Shown piece by piece: positions 37,039 through 48,700 of a DNA stretch of 64,000 nucleotides. Each line of letters starts with the position of its first letter. Position 1 is the first letter of the stretch. The notes beneath the pieces were generated by a model that was not told the origin of the DNA, did no database searches, and saw nothing but the letters and a program-made list of their open reading frames with translations. Position numbers and translations under genes: made by a program. This DNA comes from Mytilus galloprovincialis. Its lineage: Eukaryota > Mollusca > Bivalvia > Mytilida > Mytilidae. Location of the stretch: NCBI RefSeq assembly GCF_965363235.1, contig NC_134851.1, forward strand, positions 36,732,321-36,796,320. Direction: 5' to 3'.

Positions 37039-37576
37039 TTAGGGGCTAGTTGAAGGACGCATCCGGGTGCGGGAATTTCTCGCTACATTGAAGACCTGTT
37101 GGTGACCTTCTGTTGTTGTTTTTTCTATGGTCGGGTTGTTGTCCATCTGATGAGTTAAGCCTTTTTCAACTGATTTTTATAGTTCGTTCTTATGATGTAC
37201 TGTTATACCACTGTCCCAGGTTAGGGGCTCAGGGTTGGGATCCCGCTAACATGTTTAACCCCGCCACACTATTTATGTATGTGCCTGTCCCAAGTCAGGA
37301 GCCTGTAATTTAGTGGTTGTCGTTTGTTTATGTGTTACATATTTGTTTTTCGTTCATTTTTTTCTTTCTTAAACAAAGCTTTTTAAATAAGGCCGTTAGT
37401 TTTCTCGTTTGAATTGTTTTACATTGTCTTATCGGGGCCTTTTATAGCTCACTATGCGGTATGGTCTTTGCTCATTGTTGAAGGCCGTACAGTGACCTAT
37501 AGTTGTTAATGTCTGTGTCATTTTGGTCTTTTGTGGATAGCTGTCTCATTGGCAATCATACCACATCTTCTTTTTT
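37039..37576. repeat. Continuation of the 35975 repeat, then repeat R1 reversed
   Basis: 37042-37145 carries 'gcatccgggtgcgggaatttctcgc' and 'cttctgttgttg'. 37200-37320 carries 'aaccccgccacac' and 'aagtcaggagcc'. 37320-37576 is repeat R1 in reverse, ending 'ggcaatcataccacatcttc'. Confidence 0.6.
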
Positions 37577-37579
37577 ATA

Positions 37580-38265
37580 AACCCTTTAAAATTTATTCTT
37601 ATGTTGTGTCTTTGCACCACTTTTCCAGTTTGAACATGTTGAGCACTCTTAAACATATTAATCCTTCCACATTCTTTATTTGCGTTTCCAAAGTCCAAAA
37701 CTTGTGATTCTGTGGTTGTTAATTATTGTCGGTCAAATTTTGTTTTTGTTTTTTTTCAGAAACAAAGCTTTTTTTGGCTAATTTCTGAAGGCACTACAGT
37801 TGCTTTAATCTAATTGTTTTGGTGTGTGTTGGATAGTAGTGAGTCTCATTGGCAATCGCTACCCCTATCCTCCTCATTGGTAATCGCTACCCCTCTTCTC
37901 ATCATTTTTTATTTGAAAAATAACTATTTATCGTTTCTTTTTGGTAATTTCTCCGGATATTAAGGTGGGAAAAACAGTGACAAAAACATCTGAAAAAATG
38001 CTGCTTGATACGAGTACGAAAACAAATTGACCAGCAGGGTGCACAATTACTAACGACCGCCTGTTGAAATATCAATCCTCCAAAATCAACAAACATTTTA
38101 TCGTTCAAAAATCCAAAACAGATATTTATATCTACAACATTCCAAATTAATAGAAAAAGCTCTGTATAATGAGATGGGTGAAGTCGATCTTTCAATTAAG
38201 CATAGGGAATAAGTAGTGTTAAGTGTAGAAAAATCGAAGGTCCTAATGATGTTGGCTGTATATAT
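37580..38265. other. Spacer, no gene recognised
   Basis: AT-rich; frames up to 97 codons on the minus strand show no similarity I recognise. A short duplicated phrase 'ggcaatcgctacccct' occurs at about 37850 and 37885. Confidence 0.35.
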
Positions 38266-39303
38266 GTTACAGGCATTTTCTAAATTTAGGCATTTTGTAA
38301 AACATGTAAAATGCCTAAAAATTTTAGACATTTTCTAAAATGCCTGCAAGATTCAGTCATTACACATAATGACAGTTTTTCTAGGCATTATACCAAATGC
38401 CTAGAAAAATTGAAAGGCATTTTACAAAATGCCTGAAAATGTTTAAAAAAATGAAATCTTAAAAAAAAAAAAAACAATTGAAACCTTTGAACACAGGAGT
38501 TATTATTGAATGAAAATAGAAGTGTTTAAATAATAAAGAATAAATTTTACTGAATTATTCCAAAAAAACACTATAATTATTTATCATTTCTCAAAATGTT
38601 TGGATGACAGAACTGTTACACAATATTTGTACTGATTTTTTTTTAGATACATCGTTTGATGAAAAATCTGATTTTAGCACTTCAACCAAAGATTGAGAAA
38701 CCTGAAACCTGATACATTTTGCTGTTTCATTACCTTTACTGATAAACACTTAACTTTCGACATCATTGTGGCTCGCAATAAGCACACATGTCACACATGA
38801 ATATTTACTTTTTCATAGGTTCCAAAAATCAAAGTACATATGATAATATCATGATTAGTTTGACGTGTATCTTTTGGCTTATTGACAGAAAAATTGTCTT
38901 TCTGCTATTTTGACAAAAAAGTCATAAATTCACTACTGTTATCTGAATTACAAAGTGAGTACGTACTTTACGTAGTTTAACTAAAAAGAACATATCATAT
39001 GACATACAAACCTTCCCAGGCAGCTGGTTTTTGGTAAATAAATCATTTCTACAGAACCATTAGTTATTTTCTTTGCAAGATATTGTGTTTTGTCCACATT
39101 TGTCAATGACATCTTTCTTTTACAAATTGCCTGAAACTGAACAGGCAATTTGTTGAATTTTGCTCTAAAATTTCAGTCATTTTACTAAATGACTAGGTAT
39201 TTTTAGTCATTTTGTATAATGCCTGTCAAGTTTAGGCATTTTATTAATTGCCTGAAAATTCAGTCATTTTACAAAATGCCTAAATTTAGAAATTGCCTGT
39301 AAC
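38266..39303. mobile_element. Foldback element with palindromic iterons
   Basis: The ends 'gttacaggcattttctaaatt' and 'aatttagaaattgcctgtaac' are inverted. Each ~175-bp end region is a string of words such as aggcattttgtaaa and its complement tttacaaaatgcct, with the variant 'agtcatttt'. The middle 650 bp is AT-rich with no frame. Flanks are TA-rich on both sides, so the target duplication cannot be read. Confidence 0.75.
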
Positions 39304-39429
39304 ATATATATAATGTTTTGAAATTTTTGTCAGATTTTCGGAATCTTCTAGTTTAATCCATTTGAATGCCTTATTCATTTTTGCCCATTAACAGACCAAA
39401 ACAAAAATACTAATCTTTGTGACCATGTG

Positions 39430-39680
39430 CACTGAATGATGAAAATGGGTTGAGGTGAGATAAGGCCTGCCAGTGTGACATGTCCACCTTACAATCATCA
39501 AACATAGTAAACCTATTGCAAACAGTACATTTGTATTAGAAAAACAGAGCAAAACACAAAACTGAACTACTACCCCTGAACCATGAAAATGAGGTCAAGG
39601 TCAGATTAAACCTGCCAGCTGCACATGTTCACATTAAATTCTTTCCATACACCATGTTCTTCTAATATAGTTTGAGATGG
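39430..39680. repeat. 'ccttgacct' tandem family, array 2 (reversed)
   Basis: 'accatgaaaatgaggtcaagg' and 'cctgccag' blocks, each present about twice, are the reverse complement of blocks in 26400-26830. Confidence 0.6.
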
Positions 39681-39809
39681 TAAGGGTATAGGGAAAGGGT
39701 TTAGATCTTACAAAACAAGTTTAACCTCTGGCCTTTGTAAGCCTTGTTCATTTTTTTAATTTGAATGTTGTAGTTTAGCAGTTGTTTAGTATGATGTGGG
39801 TCTCATTGG

Positions 39810-40015
39810 GTTCTAAGCGTGACGCGGGATTGCCGATTTTTTGTAAGCGTGACACGTGAAAGTCAAATCATTGTGTCGTGAAAACGGGAAATGAGGTCTT
39901 GCGGGTCCCGGGAAATGACAAAAAAATGAGAATTGCTTACATACATAGTGTAAGCGGGATACGGGAATTTGACAAAACAGTAAGCGGGATCCGGGATCGG
40001 GACCCCCCAATGAGA
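39810..40015. repeat. 'cgggat' word repeat
   Basis: Many short 'agcgtgac.cg' and 'gcgggatacggga' words; a composition outlier related in style to 10565-11140. The 91-codon frame across it is not considered a gene. Confidence 0.5.
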
Positions 40016-40832
40016 CCCCCTATGATGTCCATTTTCACTGAAATATTACTCATTTTATTTAGGAGCCAGCTGAGGCCACCTCTGGGTACTGGATTTTTCA
40101 CTGCTTTGAAGACCCATTGTGGCCTTCAGATGTTTTCTGCTCTTTGCTTATAGTATCTGAGATATGGACTTGACCAAGAAAATTAAAAAATTTTCACTGA
40201 TCCATGAAATGCAGTCGAGGTCAAGTGAAAACTGTCTGAAAATACTTATAAGCTTTGAAGCAATTAGATAGCGCTGCCGCCCCCAGATCACACTCCCTGT
40301 GTTAAGCTTTCTGTGGCAGAAGTCGCCAGCTTCACAAAAACATTTTGTTTTACAAAATGAGGTTATTGACTGACAAACAAAATAAAACAGTGCATTTTTT
40401 TTCTATAGATGTAAATATTAGAACAATATAAACAATATAAATAACAAATACAAAAATAAATACTTGATTTTCAAACTCTGCCAGCCTTACTGTTACAAGT
40501 AACAACTATGTTTTTTTTTTTATATCTAATATGTACATACATGTATGTGTTAAACCTGAAAACAGCTGATTAAAATGCAATACAATATTACTTTTTTTTT
40601 TACATTAGACAACAAATTATTTCCTACTACATGTAGATTACAAAAAAAGCTAGTTGAAGCTTTTATCTTCTACATGTATCTTTATAATTTCATTTTTAGC
40701 CAAACAAAAACAAATGTGTATGTTGAAATGTATTAGCACTATTCATTACATGGTAATTTAGTAAAATAATACGTCTTGGTGATGAATATTTACAGTAAAT
40801 GCTATTGTTTGTTGGTGATCACTTTTAATTAA

Positions 40833-41105
40833 GGTGGTACCTAACACTACAGGGAGATAACTCTGTAAAATCAGCTAAACGTTTTAATTACGTTGTGTTG
40901 TTAAGGGAATATTAAGCTTCTCAATGATCAAAATAAGTGTTTGTTAAACTGCTATATATCTAGTGTAATTTTTCTGATAAAACGGTTGGTTCAAATTTTT
41001 TGAAATTTTTATATTTTTGTAAAAGAGTAAAAGTAAATACTTTGTCAAAATTTTAAGAAAATTAAACAAGCCAAATTAATTTTAGTGAAAGTGTTGGGTA
41101 CCACC
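40833..41105 (+). mobile_element. TTAA-type MITE, copy 2 (best preserved)
   Basis: 273 bp with ends GGTGGTACCTAACAC and GTGTTGGGTACCACC, flanked by TTAA at 40829-40832 and 41106-41109. Contains 'cagggagataactctgtaaa' and 'ccaaattaattttagt'. Confidence 0.85.
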
Positions 41106-41598
41106 TTAAATCCTTTAAAAAAAATCCATGGATAATATGAGTAATTTAAAGCTTTTTTCCCCCCTCCAACCCAGCCACAGGCATATTTTTCTATCCATGG
41201 GAAGGTTGACTTTCCATATAAATAAAAGTTCAGGGATAGTCGACCTTCCCATGAATAGAAACAAGTGCCTGTGATCCTGGGCCCTTTTTTCAGAGTGAAT
41301 TAGCGACAACAGGAAGATGGGAGTTTTACAGAATAACTTTTGTGTGATTTGAACTTCTTTTATCCTTTGAGGCAGACATTAGATTGTGACACTTGAATGC
41401 ATTTCTGCTCTGATGGTTTCAAATGCTTAGTCCTATAATAAATCCAAACCAAATGCTATTTTCGTCTCAGATGAAAATATATATCACTTCAATATATTGT
41501 ATTATGTCACATGAATCTTCTCTCTTTACCATGGATATTAAAATTGATTCTCTCATGCTTTTTTCCCACATTTTAACCACCAATATTTTAAAATTTCT

Positions 41599-41749
41599 TT
41601 ATGGATGTTCACAAATTCCAAATTTTTCTGCTTGTTTCGGCGTTAACACTTCAGAAGCATGTTCTGCCTGCCATTCTGAAAGTCTGTTACCGAATTCTTC
41701 TCGATGTTTCTTCATTTTGGCCTCTGACTTTCCTATTTCCACATTCATT
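41599..41749 (-). CDS. Gene C exon 3 and stop
   Basis: The acceptor is ctctttctttcttag. Encodes MNVEIGKSEAKMKKHREEFG and onward to CEHP, then TAA. The open plus-strand frame 41423-41800 over it is its antisense shadow. Confidence 0.8.
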
Positions 41750-44700
41750 CTAAGAAAGAAAGAGATAATTGATGATGAACGTAAATTCAAACATAAATAG
41801 GATGTTTCTATTAATGAGAAAATATTATTTGATAACCATTGCAATACATACTAGTACTGGTACTGTAAACCAAAATACTAATCAGAGATATGCTTTTCCA
41901 CTTTTATGCCAATCTAACAGCTGACCATATATATACAGTGACATTATTTAATATTTATGCAGATTATACAAGATATATTGTTGCGTTATTTTTCAGATCA
42001 CAACAATCACCTAAATAAGGGTAGCTGTAAAATGCGTAAGAGCCTTAAATTTGGCTATAAAATGTCATGTCTACCATTCAAGATGGAAGTGTTTCAAGGA
42101 GTTGAATAAAAACTAAATGACAGTTAGTGAAATAAAACAATTTTTATCTAACTTTCTAAAGTTCAAGATGAAATGTTGAATTTACACCAAAAAGTTGCAA
42201 AAAATAGAGATTTTTTATGAAGCAGAGCATGTACGTGTTTTGATAAACTGAATTTTCTAGTCAGATATATGACCTATATATGTTATTTATTAAAATTAAC
42301 TTACTGTTGATTTGGTTCATAAGTGTTTCTCATTTTTCTTTATATAGATTACACCATTGCTTTTCCTGTTTGAATGATTTTACACTAAACATTTTTTATA
42401 TCTCAATATCTTGCTGTTTGGTGTGAGCCAAGGCTCTGTGTTGAAGGCCATACATTGACCTATATTTGTTTACTTTTTACACATTGTGACTCGGATAAAA
42501 AGTTGTCTTATTGGCACTCATACCACAGCTTCTTATTTCTAATAAATAGCTCTACCAGATCTGGATGTCAAATATTTCATAATTTTATTTAAGGTATTAC
42601 ATTATAATGTAACATAGATACCTTCTACTCTCATTGAGGGCTTTGGAGAAAAAGTTATTAGCTCTTTCATCATCTATCTCATCAGTTGCATCCATTTTAC
42701 CAGCATCCTGAAAATAAAGATAAATGTTTACATGAATATAGGGGCAACAACTCCAATTTATCTGTTCTTTTAATGTTCTTCATGAAAAGTATTATGAGAT
42801 TAGTACAAGTTACAATGCACTTTTCTAAATAATTTAATTTCCAAGGGCATAACTCCTAACATAAACAAATTTGATTGGCATTATTTATCTTGGGGGTAAA
42901 TTTTATAAAAATCTTGACAAGAAATGTAGGCATGAGAGTGCTTTCAATTTGATTTTCTATATACATGATATAGGGGGGATTGGAGGGGCTTAAAAACACA
43001 AAATCCAGAGGTCTCGAATTTTAACAAATTTAAATCCCGACATCCCAAAACTGAAAAAAGAATTCCCAGATCCTGAAATCACTAGCTTAAAAACTCCTGA
43101 TCTCGGAGTCCCGATAAAGGTCCTATTCCCCCTCATGATATAATTAAATATTATGGATTTCAAAGAGATTTCCTGTAAAAATAGTTGATAATAACTGATT
43201 ATTGAACAGCTTCCTACATGTCCAAGATATTGCTGATATATATTCATGTATAATACATGTTTATCATACATGTACACATAAAATTAAGTTTTCTTCTTCG
43301 AAGAAAAAGAAGAACTAAGATGTATAGACAGCAATGTTACTAAACTTCATCAAAATTTTAGCTTTTAACTTTATGAAACACAAAATGAATTTAATACATG
43401 TATATATAGTGGATGCCAGGCCTTAAAACTTTTATAAATTGACAGGTAATTAACATGATTTATTCAAAGCCACTTCTACTTCTACTTCTACCAGTTAGTG
43501 ACCACCGTCATCATGTTGACTATTCTGTCACTTTTGGGTGTGCGCAATAATAATTTTGATTAAAATATCAAACAAAAACAAAAAGGTGCTAGCTATACAC
43601 ACTGATACAAATATTTAACAGTGGGAATTAAAAACAAGGGCTTTTGATTTATTTGTTTGTCAGGAGCCCCTTGAACGATTCAAGGCTGCTGACAGATGTA
43701 ACTGAGGAGGGTAAGGCATTCCAATCCCTGATGCTCCTCAGGTATAATGACTCTTTCCTTGTTGTCGTGTTACACGGTTGGATCTGTAAAGAGTTTGTGT
43801 CCATATTTCTTGAGATCCTGTCCGGTGGAAATTGTGGCTTGCTGCAAAGTTGACCTCCTGATTGTTGATCTTATACAGTATTGATAGTCGTGCGCTTCTC
43901 CTTCTATCTTCCAGTGGTGTCCACTTTAGTTGTTCCAACATATCAGTAACAGATGATCGGTTACTGTACGAGTTTGTTATATATCTGGCTGATCTCCTTT
44001 GTACCATTTCTAACTTGTGTTTATCTTTTTGGAGGTATGGATCCCATAGAGAGCTGCCGTACTCGACTGTTGGTCTAATGACAGGGGCGTGTCCAGGATA
44101 TTTGAAAGGGGGGGCGTAGAATACAAAAAAATTTTTTTTGACCTTTTTCGGCTTAAAAACATAAAATAATAGAGAATTGCACTAATGTAACGGTTCCTGA
44201 CTTGGAGCATGTATATTTTATAGTTAAAGTGTCAGGGTGTGACATTTTTTATGCCGAGTTTTCTTCATTAATTGTCTATGGTATATTAAAATGATTGGAT
44301 GGATCTTTTTAAACAGCAGTAGACCAATAACGAGAAATTCTAAACTCAAGGGTATAAGGAGTAACTTAACATTTCAATACCTAGGCCAGGATTTTATGAA
44401 CGAGAGGCGTGATTACGGTTGAGGGTCCATGGGGAAGCTCAGAAGCTCCTGAATTTCAACAATTTAGCATCAAATTATGAAGTAATCCCTCTATTTTTGA
44501 TTAAGTTCGGGTTTTAAATTCATGTATTATACTGATTTACTTACCGTTTTGGTTGTTTAAAAAAGGTGTCCAAGACACCTTGATACGATTTTAAGGTCTT
44601 TTGACGTTTTGTTTTTGACATCGACATCTTTGCGAATTCTTTATCACATCAACAACAATGGATACTAATCGCAGAGTCGAACACGCCGAACTCCGAGAAA

Positions 44701-45357
44701 CGAAATTTTACGGTTGATGATGACCCATCAAATTGGGTAAATATAAAAAGAAATCAGAGTGTGTGTTTAATTAATGAATATGATAAATTGCCATCATTCA
44801 ATACAATACTAGCAGATTATAACGATAGTTTTTTTTGTTTGTTTTTTTTTTTTTTTTTTAAAGGGGGGGCGTACCCCCATTACGCCCTTACCTGGACCCG
44901 CCCCTGAATGAGGGAGATGTAGGCCTTTTCTTTGATATCACTGTTAGAGGTATTGAGGTTTCTTTTGAGAAATCTGATGGTTTTATTTGCCTTGGCACAG
45001 ATGTTTCCGATATGTTTACTGGAGCATTGTCTAGGTTAAATAGTTATGGAACTGAGAAATGTATCTACTGATAGCAGTGCATATTGAACTTAAAATAAAA
45101 TCATGTTATTTTGGGGCCGAATCGGCTAGGGACGAATTTGTTTGGGTCAAAACAATACCTAACTGAACGCAAGAAACAATGAGAAAATGCTTATTTGTTT
45201 AAATATTATACTGAAACTTTTTGATCGGGAACAATGATTACAACAACAAAATATTTTTATTGCTATAAATCACCTTTTGTTTTTGATAATGTTCTGTTAC
45301 AAAGTCTTCTAGACTTTTACCATCTTCGGACGAATTTTTGTTATCCTTGTCCGCCAT
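41599..45357 (-). CDS. Gene C: small helical protein, 106 residues, unrecognised
   Basis: Minus strand, three exons: 45357-45274, 42707-42622, 41749-41599, all with GT..AG and matching phase (0, then 2). The product begins MADKDNKNSSEDGKSLEDF, continues with an acidic helical stretch (ATDEIDDERANNFFSKALNE) and a basic helix (KSEAKMKKHREEFGNRL), and ends with EKFGICEHP. It has no signal peptide or membrane segment. I cannot assign a family; the composition suits a coiled-coil adaptor subunit. The start codon has a good context (aaATGG) and is 274 bp from the divergent ODAD4 start. Introns 1 and 2 contain transposons. If the partner is ciliary the promoter arrangement hints at co-expression, which is only inference. 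Confidence 0.75.
42415..42535 (-). repeat. Repeat R1 fragment in gene C intron 2
   Basis: 'tgtgagccaaggctctgtgt', 'tgaaggccatacattgaccta', 'cactcataccaca'. Confidence 0.6.
42622..42707 (-). CDS. Gene C exon 2
   Basis: 86 bp between acceptor ctttattttcag and donor gtatct. Encodes DAGKMDATDEIDDERANNFF and onward to SR. Confidence 0.8.
42975..43130 (-). repeat. Relative of the 10565-11140 'cgggat' repeat, reversed
   Basis: Contains 'aaatcccgacatccc', 'gaattcccagatcctg' and 'cggagtcccgataaaggtcc', the reverse of the words in the tandem array at 10565-11140, with about one unit. Confidence 0.6.
43650..45030 (-). mobile_element. LINE reverse-transcriptase C-terminal fragment, interrupted by another element
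   Basis: On the minus strand, 45030-44912 reads as LINE sequence with KANKTIRFLKRNLNTSNSD. After the insertion at 44906-44082 the same frame resumes with RPTVEYGSSLWDPYLQK, then EMVQRRSARYITNSY, and, after a frameshift, RDWNALPSSVTS near 43720. The 3' end is near 43650. It lies in gene C intron 1. Dead by truncation, insertion and frameshift. Confidence 0.85.
44082..44906. mobile_element. 825-bp non-autonomous DNA transposon inserted in the LINE
   Basis: Inverted ends CAGGGGCGTGTCCAGG and CCTGGACCCGCCCCTG, flanked by AATGA on both sides (44077-44081 and 44907-44911). G- and C-rich subterminal tracts ('gggggggcgtag', 'gggggggcgtacccc'). The interior has no frame. CAGGGG ends are hAT-like, but a 5-bp duplication is shorter than the usual 8 bp, so I leave the superfamily open. 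Confidence 0.85.
45274..45357 (-). CDS. Gene C exon 1
   Basis: 84 bp, 28 codons from ATG (45357) to a gtgatt donor in phase 0. Confidence 0.7.
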
Positions 45358-45631
45358 TTGTAAACAATAAATGTAAAGCTAATTTGTTTTCGTATACACA
45401 TATTTTTATAATGTTACCATATCTTATACTTTTTTCGACAAATAATTTTTTTTTATAATAAAATGTTTTATTTCAACAGAAGCTAAAAACAAATTCTTTA
45501 CGGTTACTAAGGAACAAATGCATACAAACAATTTGGAAGACCTCTAGACTTATCTATTCAAAAAGCAAGGTGCCCGTGGACTTGACAACAAGCAACATCT
45601 CTGAAGACATTATTTAGATTAAAAATCCAAG
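45358..45631. promoter_or_regulatory. Bidirectional promoter and leaders of gene C and ODAD4
   Basis: 274 bp between divergent start codons, with no transposon. A T-rich stretch with 'ttatttcaacag' at 45469-45480 could be a splice acceptor in the ODAD4 leader. The X-box-like site at 45503-45515 lies within it. Confidence 0.6.
45503..45515 (+). promoter_or_regulatory. X-box-like (RFX) motif
   Basis: GTTACTAAGGAAC: half-sites GTTACT and AGGAAC match the RFX/DAF-19 consensus GTHNYY..RRNAAC, with a 1-bp spacer instead of the preferred 2. Position is 117 bp before the ODAD4 start codon, the usual place for X-boxes of ciliary genes. Confidence 0.45.
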
Positions 45632-45763
45632 ATGCCAGGAAGACACGGCGACGGTGATTCCCAAAATGCAGGCGAAGCAGGAACTTTTGAAACACTCAGA
45701 GATGAAGGAGAATACTTTGTTCATGTTAAACAATTTCAAAAAGCTATTGAAAGTTTTACAAAG
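45632..45763 (+). CDS. ODAD4: ODAD4 exon 1
   Basis: 44 codons starting MPGRHGDGDSQN and ending KQFQKAIESFTK, donor gtaaac, phase 0. First helices of TPR1. Confidence 0.85.
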
Positions 45764-48700
45764 GTAAACACGGTTGTCAACTATGTTCTTCATAATCATG
45801 TCATCAATATTTTATGTAAAAAGTGTATTTATAGTCAATTGAGAAATATACTGCTAGAGTTAAACTGTAAACATGTATTAGAATAATCAGCCAGTTTAAC
45901 AACTTTCCAAAGTAATTTTTAGCAAACTTATGGATTAGGATTATGTTCTTATAATCTTTAATCTTTAAAACAGATTAAACAAAACTGATATATATATAAT
46001 GGTGTCACAGTATATATTCACAATAGTTTCTTTATTTCATATTTTATTATTCGCACATGTACAAAACATAGTATCTTTTAAATTAGGCAGTTTAATTATC
46101 TTTAATCATGTTAATTGTGATTGTTCAAAGTGACATCATTAAGAATGATATTGGCCATTAATGATTGATAGCTTTGGCCAATTACTTAATCATGTTAATG
46201 AGTATTAATTGAATAAAATAGATAATTTATTATTTCTTCCGTAGTGCATGTAGTTCATTTTGATAGAAATCATAAACTGGCAAAGCTGCAAAGTTTCATT
46301 ATAAACTTATTTTCCCTTTAAAAAATGTGAATTAATGGAATAAGATAACTTTGTTGTATCTTGCCCTTTTCAAGAGGAGACCTGTTGTTGGAACATTGAT
46401 CATATATAATTTTCTTGTTTGCCTTTTTTTTCTTCAGATTTTTGTTTTGGTTTGCTTTTTTTTTTAAGTGTAAACATGGTGTTTATACTATAGATGTATT
46501 TTAAGGAAGTTTATGCTGCTCACATTATTTATACAGGCTTTAGGTATCAGAATGATGACTAAAATTTTAAATGGCCACTTACATGTTACAACAATCGAAA
46601 CTTAATTGCCTTTTTAAAGACGCTCAAAACTAACTTGAATAATTACAGCGCCCCCTTACAGTCATTGTCCTTCAGAGGTAGTAATCGATAGGGAGCGTAA
46701 TATTAAATGACTGGATTATTTGGGATAAATCAAAACCTGTATTATATTTACTTTGTATCAGATAAAAATGGTACAGTTTGAAATTATTATAAGGTTATTC
46801 CAGTTTTGAAATGGAGATGGTATCTGTGCAGTTTTTAAAAAAATCATGTTTACTATTGTTTCCTAGGCCCTGGAGATGAGCACAGGAGACAAAAACTGCC
46901 TAGTAACAAGATCTAAGTGCTGGCTTCAACTTGGAAATGCTGAAAATGCTTTGACTGATGCAGAAGAAGCTTTAAGAGAGGATAAAGATTTTATCAGGGT
47001 AGGTAACCATTAAATAATTGTTGGCTTCTGTAAATCTTAATTGTACGACTACATGGCAGTTTAAATATTTTGGCATATAGTTGACAGCACAGAAGGTACT
47101 GTACATGTGTAGCACAACATTTTATTTTTATATCAATTCACAGTCATTTGACAGTTACTTAATCTAATGTGTTATGGTGTTATGGGTATTTTTTTTCAAA
47201 AGTGTACACCAAACATTGTGATTGGTTTAAAATGTTCTTATTAAAGGAATCTCAACCAATGATGTGACGTTATTTTCATTTTGGGTTATGAACAATGAAA
47301 TTACCCATAGTCCAATAGATTCTGAAATGGCGGATAAAAATGTTTCAAAATATATTCTTGTCTAAATCAAGATCTGAAATAAATTGAAATGAGTTACAAT
47401 GAATCTGTGGTTAAGTGTTTTCCCTTTTATTAATTGTAAGTTGATAAATTGTTAAAATAGTTTTAATTTTTTTATTCACTGATTCCAAATTTTTTAAATG
47501 GGTTTTGAAATTTTAGAAGCATATATAATTTAACATTCTCAATTTTTTTTTCCAAAGTTTTAATGTGAGTTATTATCTATTTTAGGGACTTTATCAAAAG
47601 GCAGAAGCATTGTATCAGCTTGGAGACTTTGAAACAGCTTTAGTGTTTTTCCACAGAGGTCACAAATTAAGGCCAGAATTACAAGAACTAAGAATGGGAA
47701 TACAGAAATCTGAAGAAGCAATAAATAACAGCATTGGTGGTAAGTCATATATATATACATGTATATATTTATATCAAAAAGAAGATGTTGTATAATGAGT
47801 GCCAAGTAGACAACTTTCCATTCTAGTCACATTGACAATGTATAATAAGTTTTACAACCGTCAATAGTCAAATACTGCTTTCAACACAGAGCCATGGCTC
47901 TCATAGAAAAGTAAGCTACATTTTTGTAATTAGGGCCCTTAAATGATTATGACATGTTAAACAATGCAAACAGGAAACCAACAGTCCAATTTATAAAAAA
48001 AAAAGAGAAATGAGAAACACCGAGAAAAAAAAACAACCGCTAAAAACAGGCTCCTGACTTAAGACAGATGCATTAAAATGCAGCGTGTTAATATAATTAT
48101 ATAATATATAAATCAATTGAAATTTTGTGTAATATAATTATTTGTTTGACATACATTGTACATACATTTTTAATAGATAGAGATTTTGAGTATATTTGTC
48201 AATGAGACAGCAACTCAATTGCAGTAAAAAGTGGGGGTAAGCATATAACAACTTGCCAGTAGTCATCCATTCGAAGGAGTTAAAATGTTATTTAAGCACA
48301 TTTATTCCCACTCAAAGATGCTATATAGTCAATAAGAGTAAAACAAGTTTGCCATAATAAAAAGATACATAAGATATTCTTAAAAACCCCAATGTAGATT
48401 TAGAAAATAAATTGGAAGGTCCAGAAATAGTTGTATATGGATTATCACAAACATCAATCTCAGTTTAATACAATTACTGTGTCTTATTTTATTTTTTTAG
48501 TGCCAGAGTCAGTTAAGTTACAGGCTTCAGGAGATTTGTCATATTTCTTCAAACATGAAGAGGTAGGTTCTCTATCTTTTGTTCATCATATATTTTACAT
48601 TATAATTATCTCCCTTGATTGTGATTCTCATTGGTTTAAATTATCTCCCTTGATTGTAATTTTCATTGGATCAAATTATCTCCCTTTACACAATTTATTT

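Noticed and set aside
37902-38195. 97-codon minus-strand frame
   Set aside because: Cys/Phe-rich translation with no similarity; the plus strand is equally uninformative.
41423-41800. 125-codon plus-strand frame
   Set aside because: Antisense to the spliced gene C exon 3, with no similarity and no splice or promoter support of its own.
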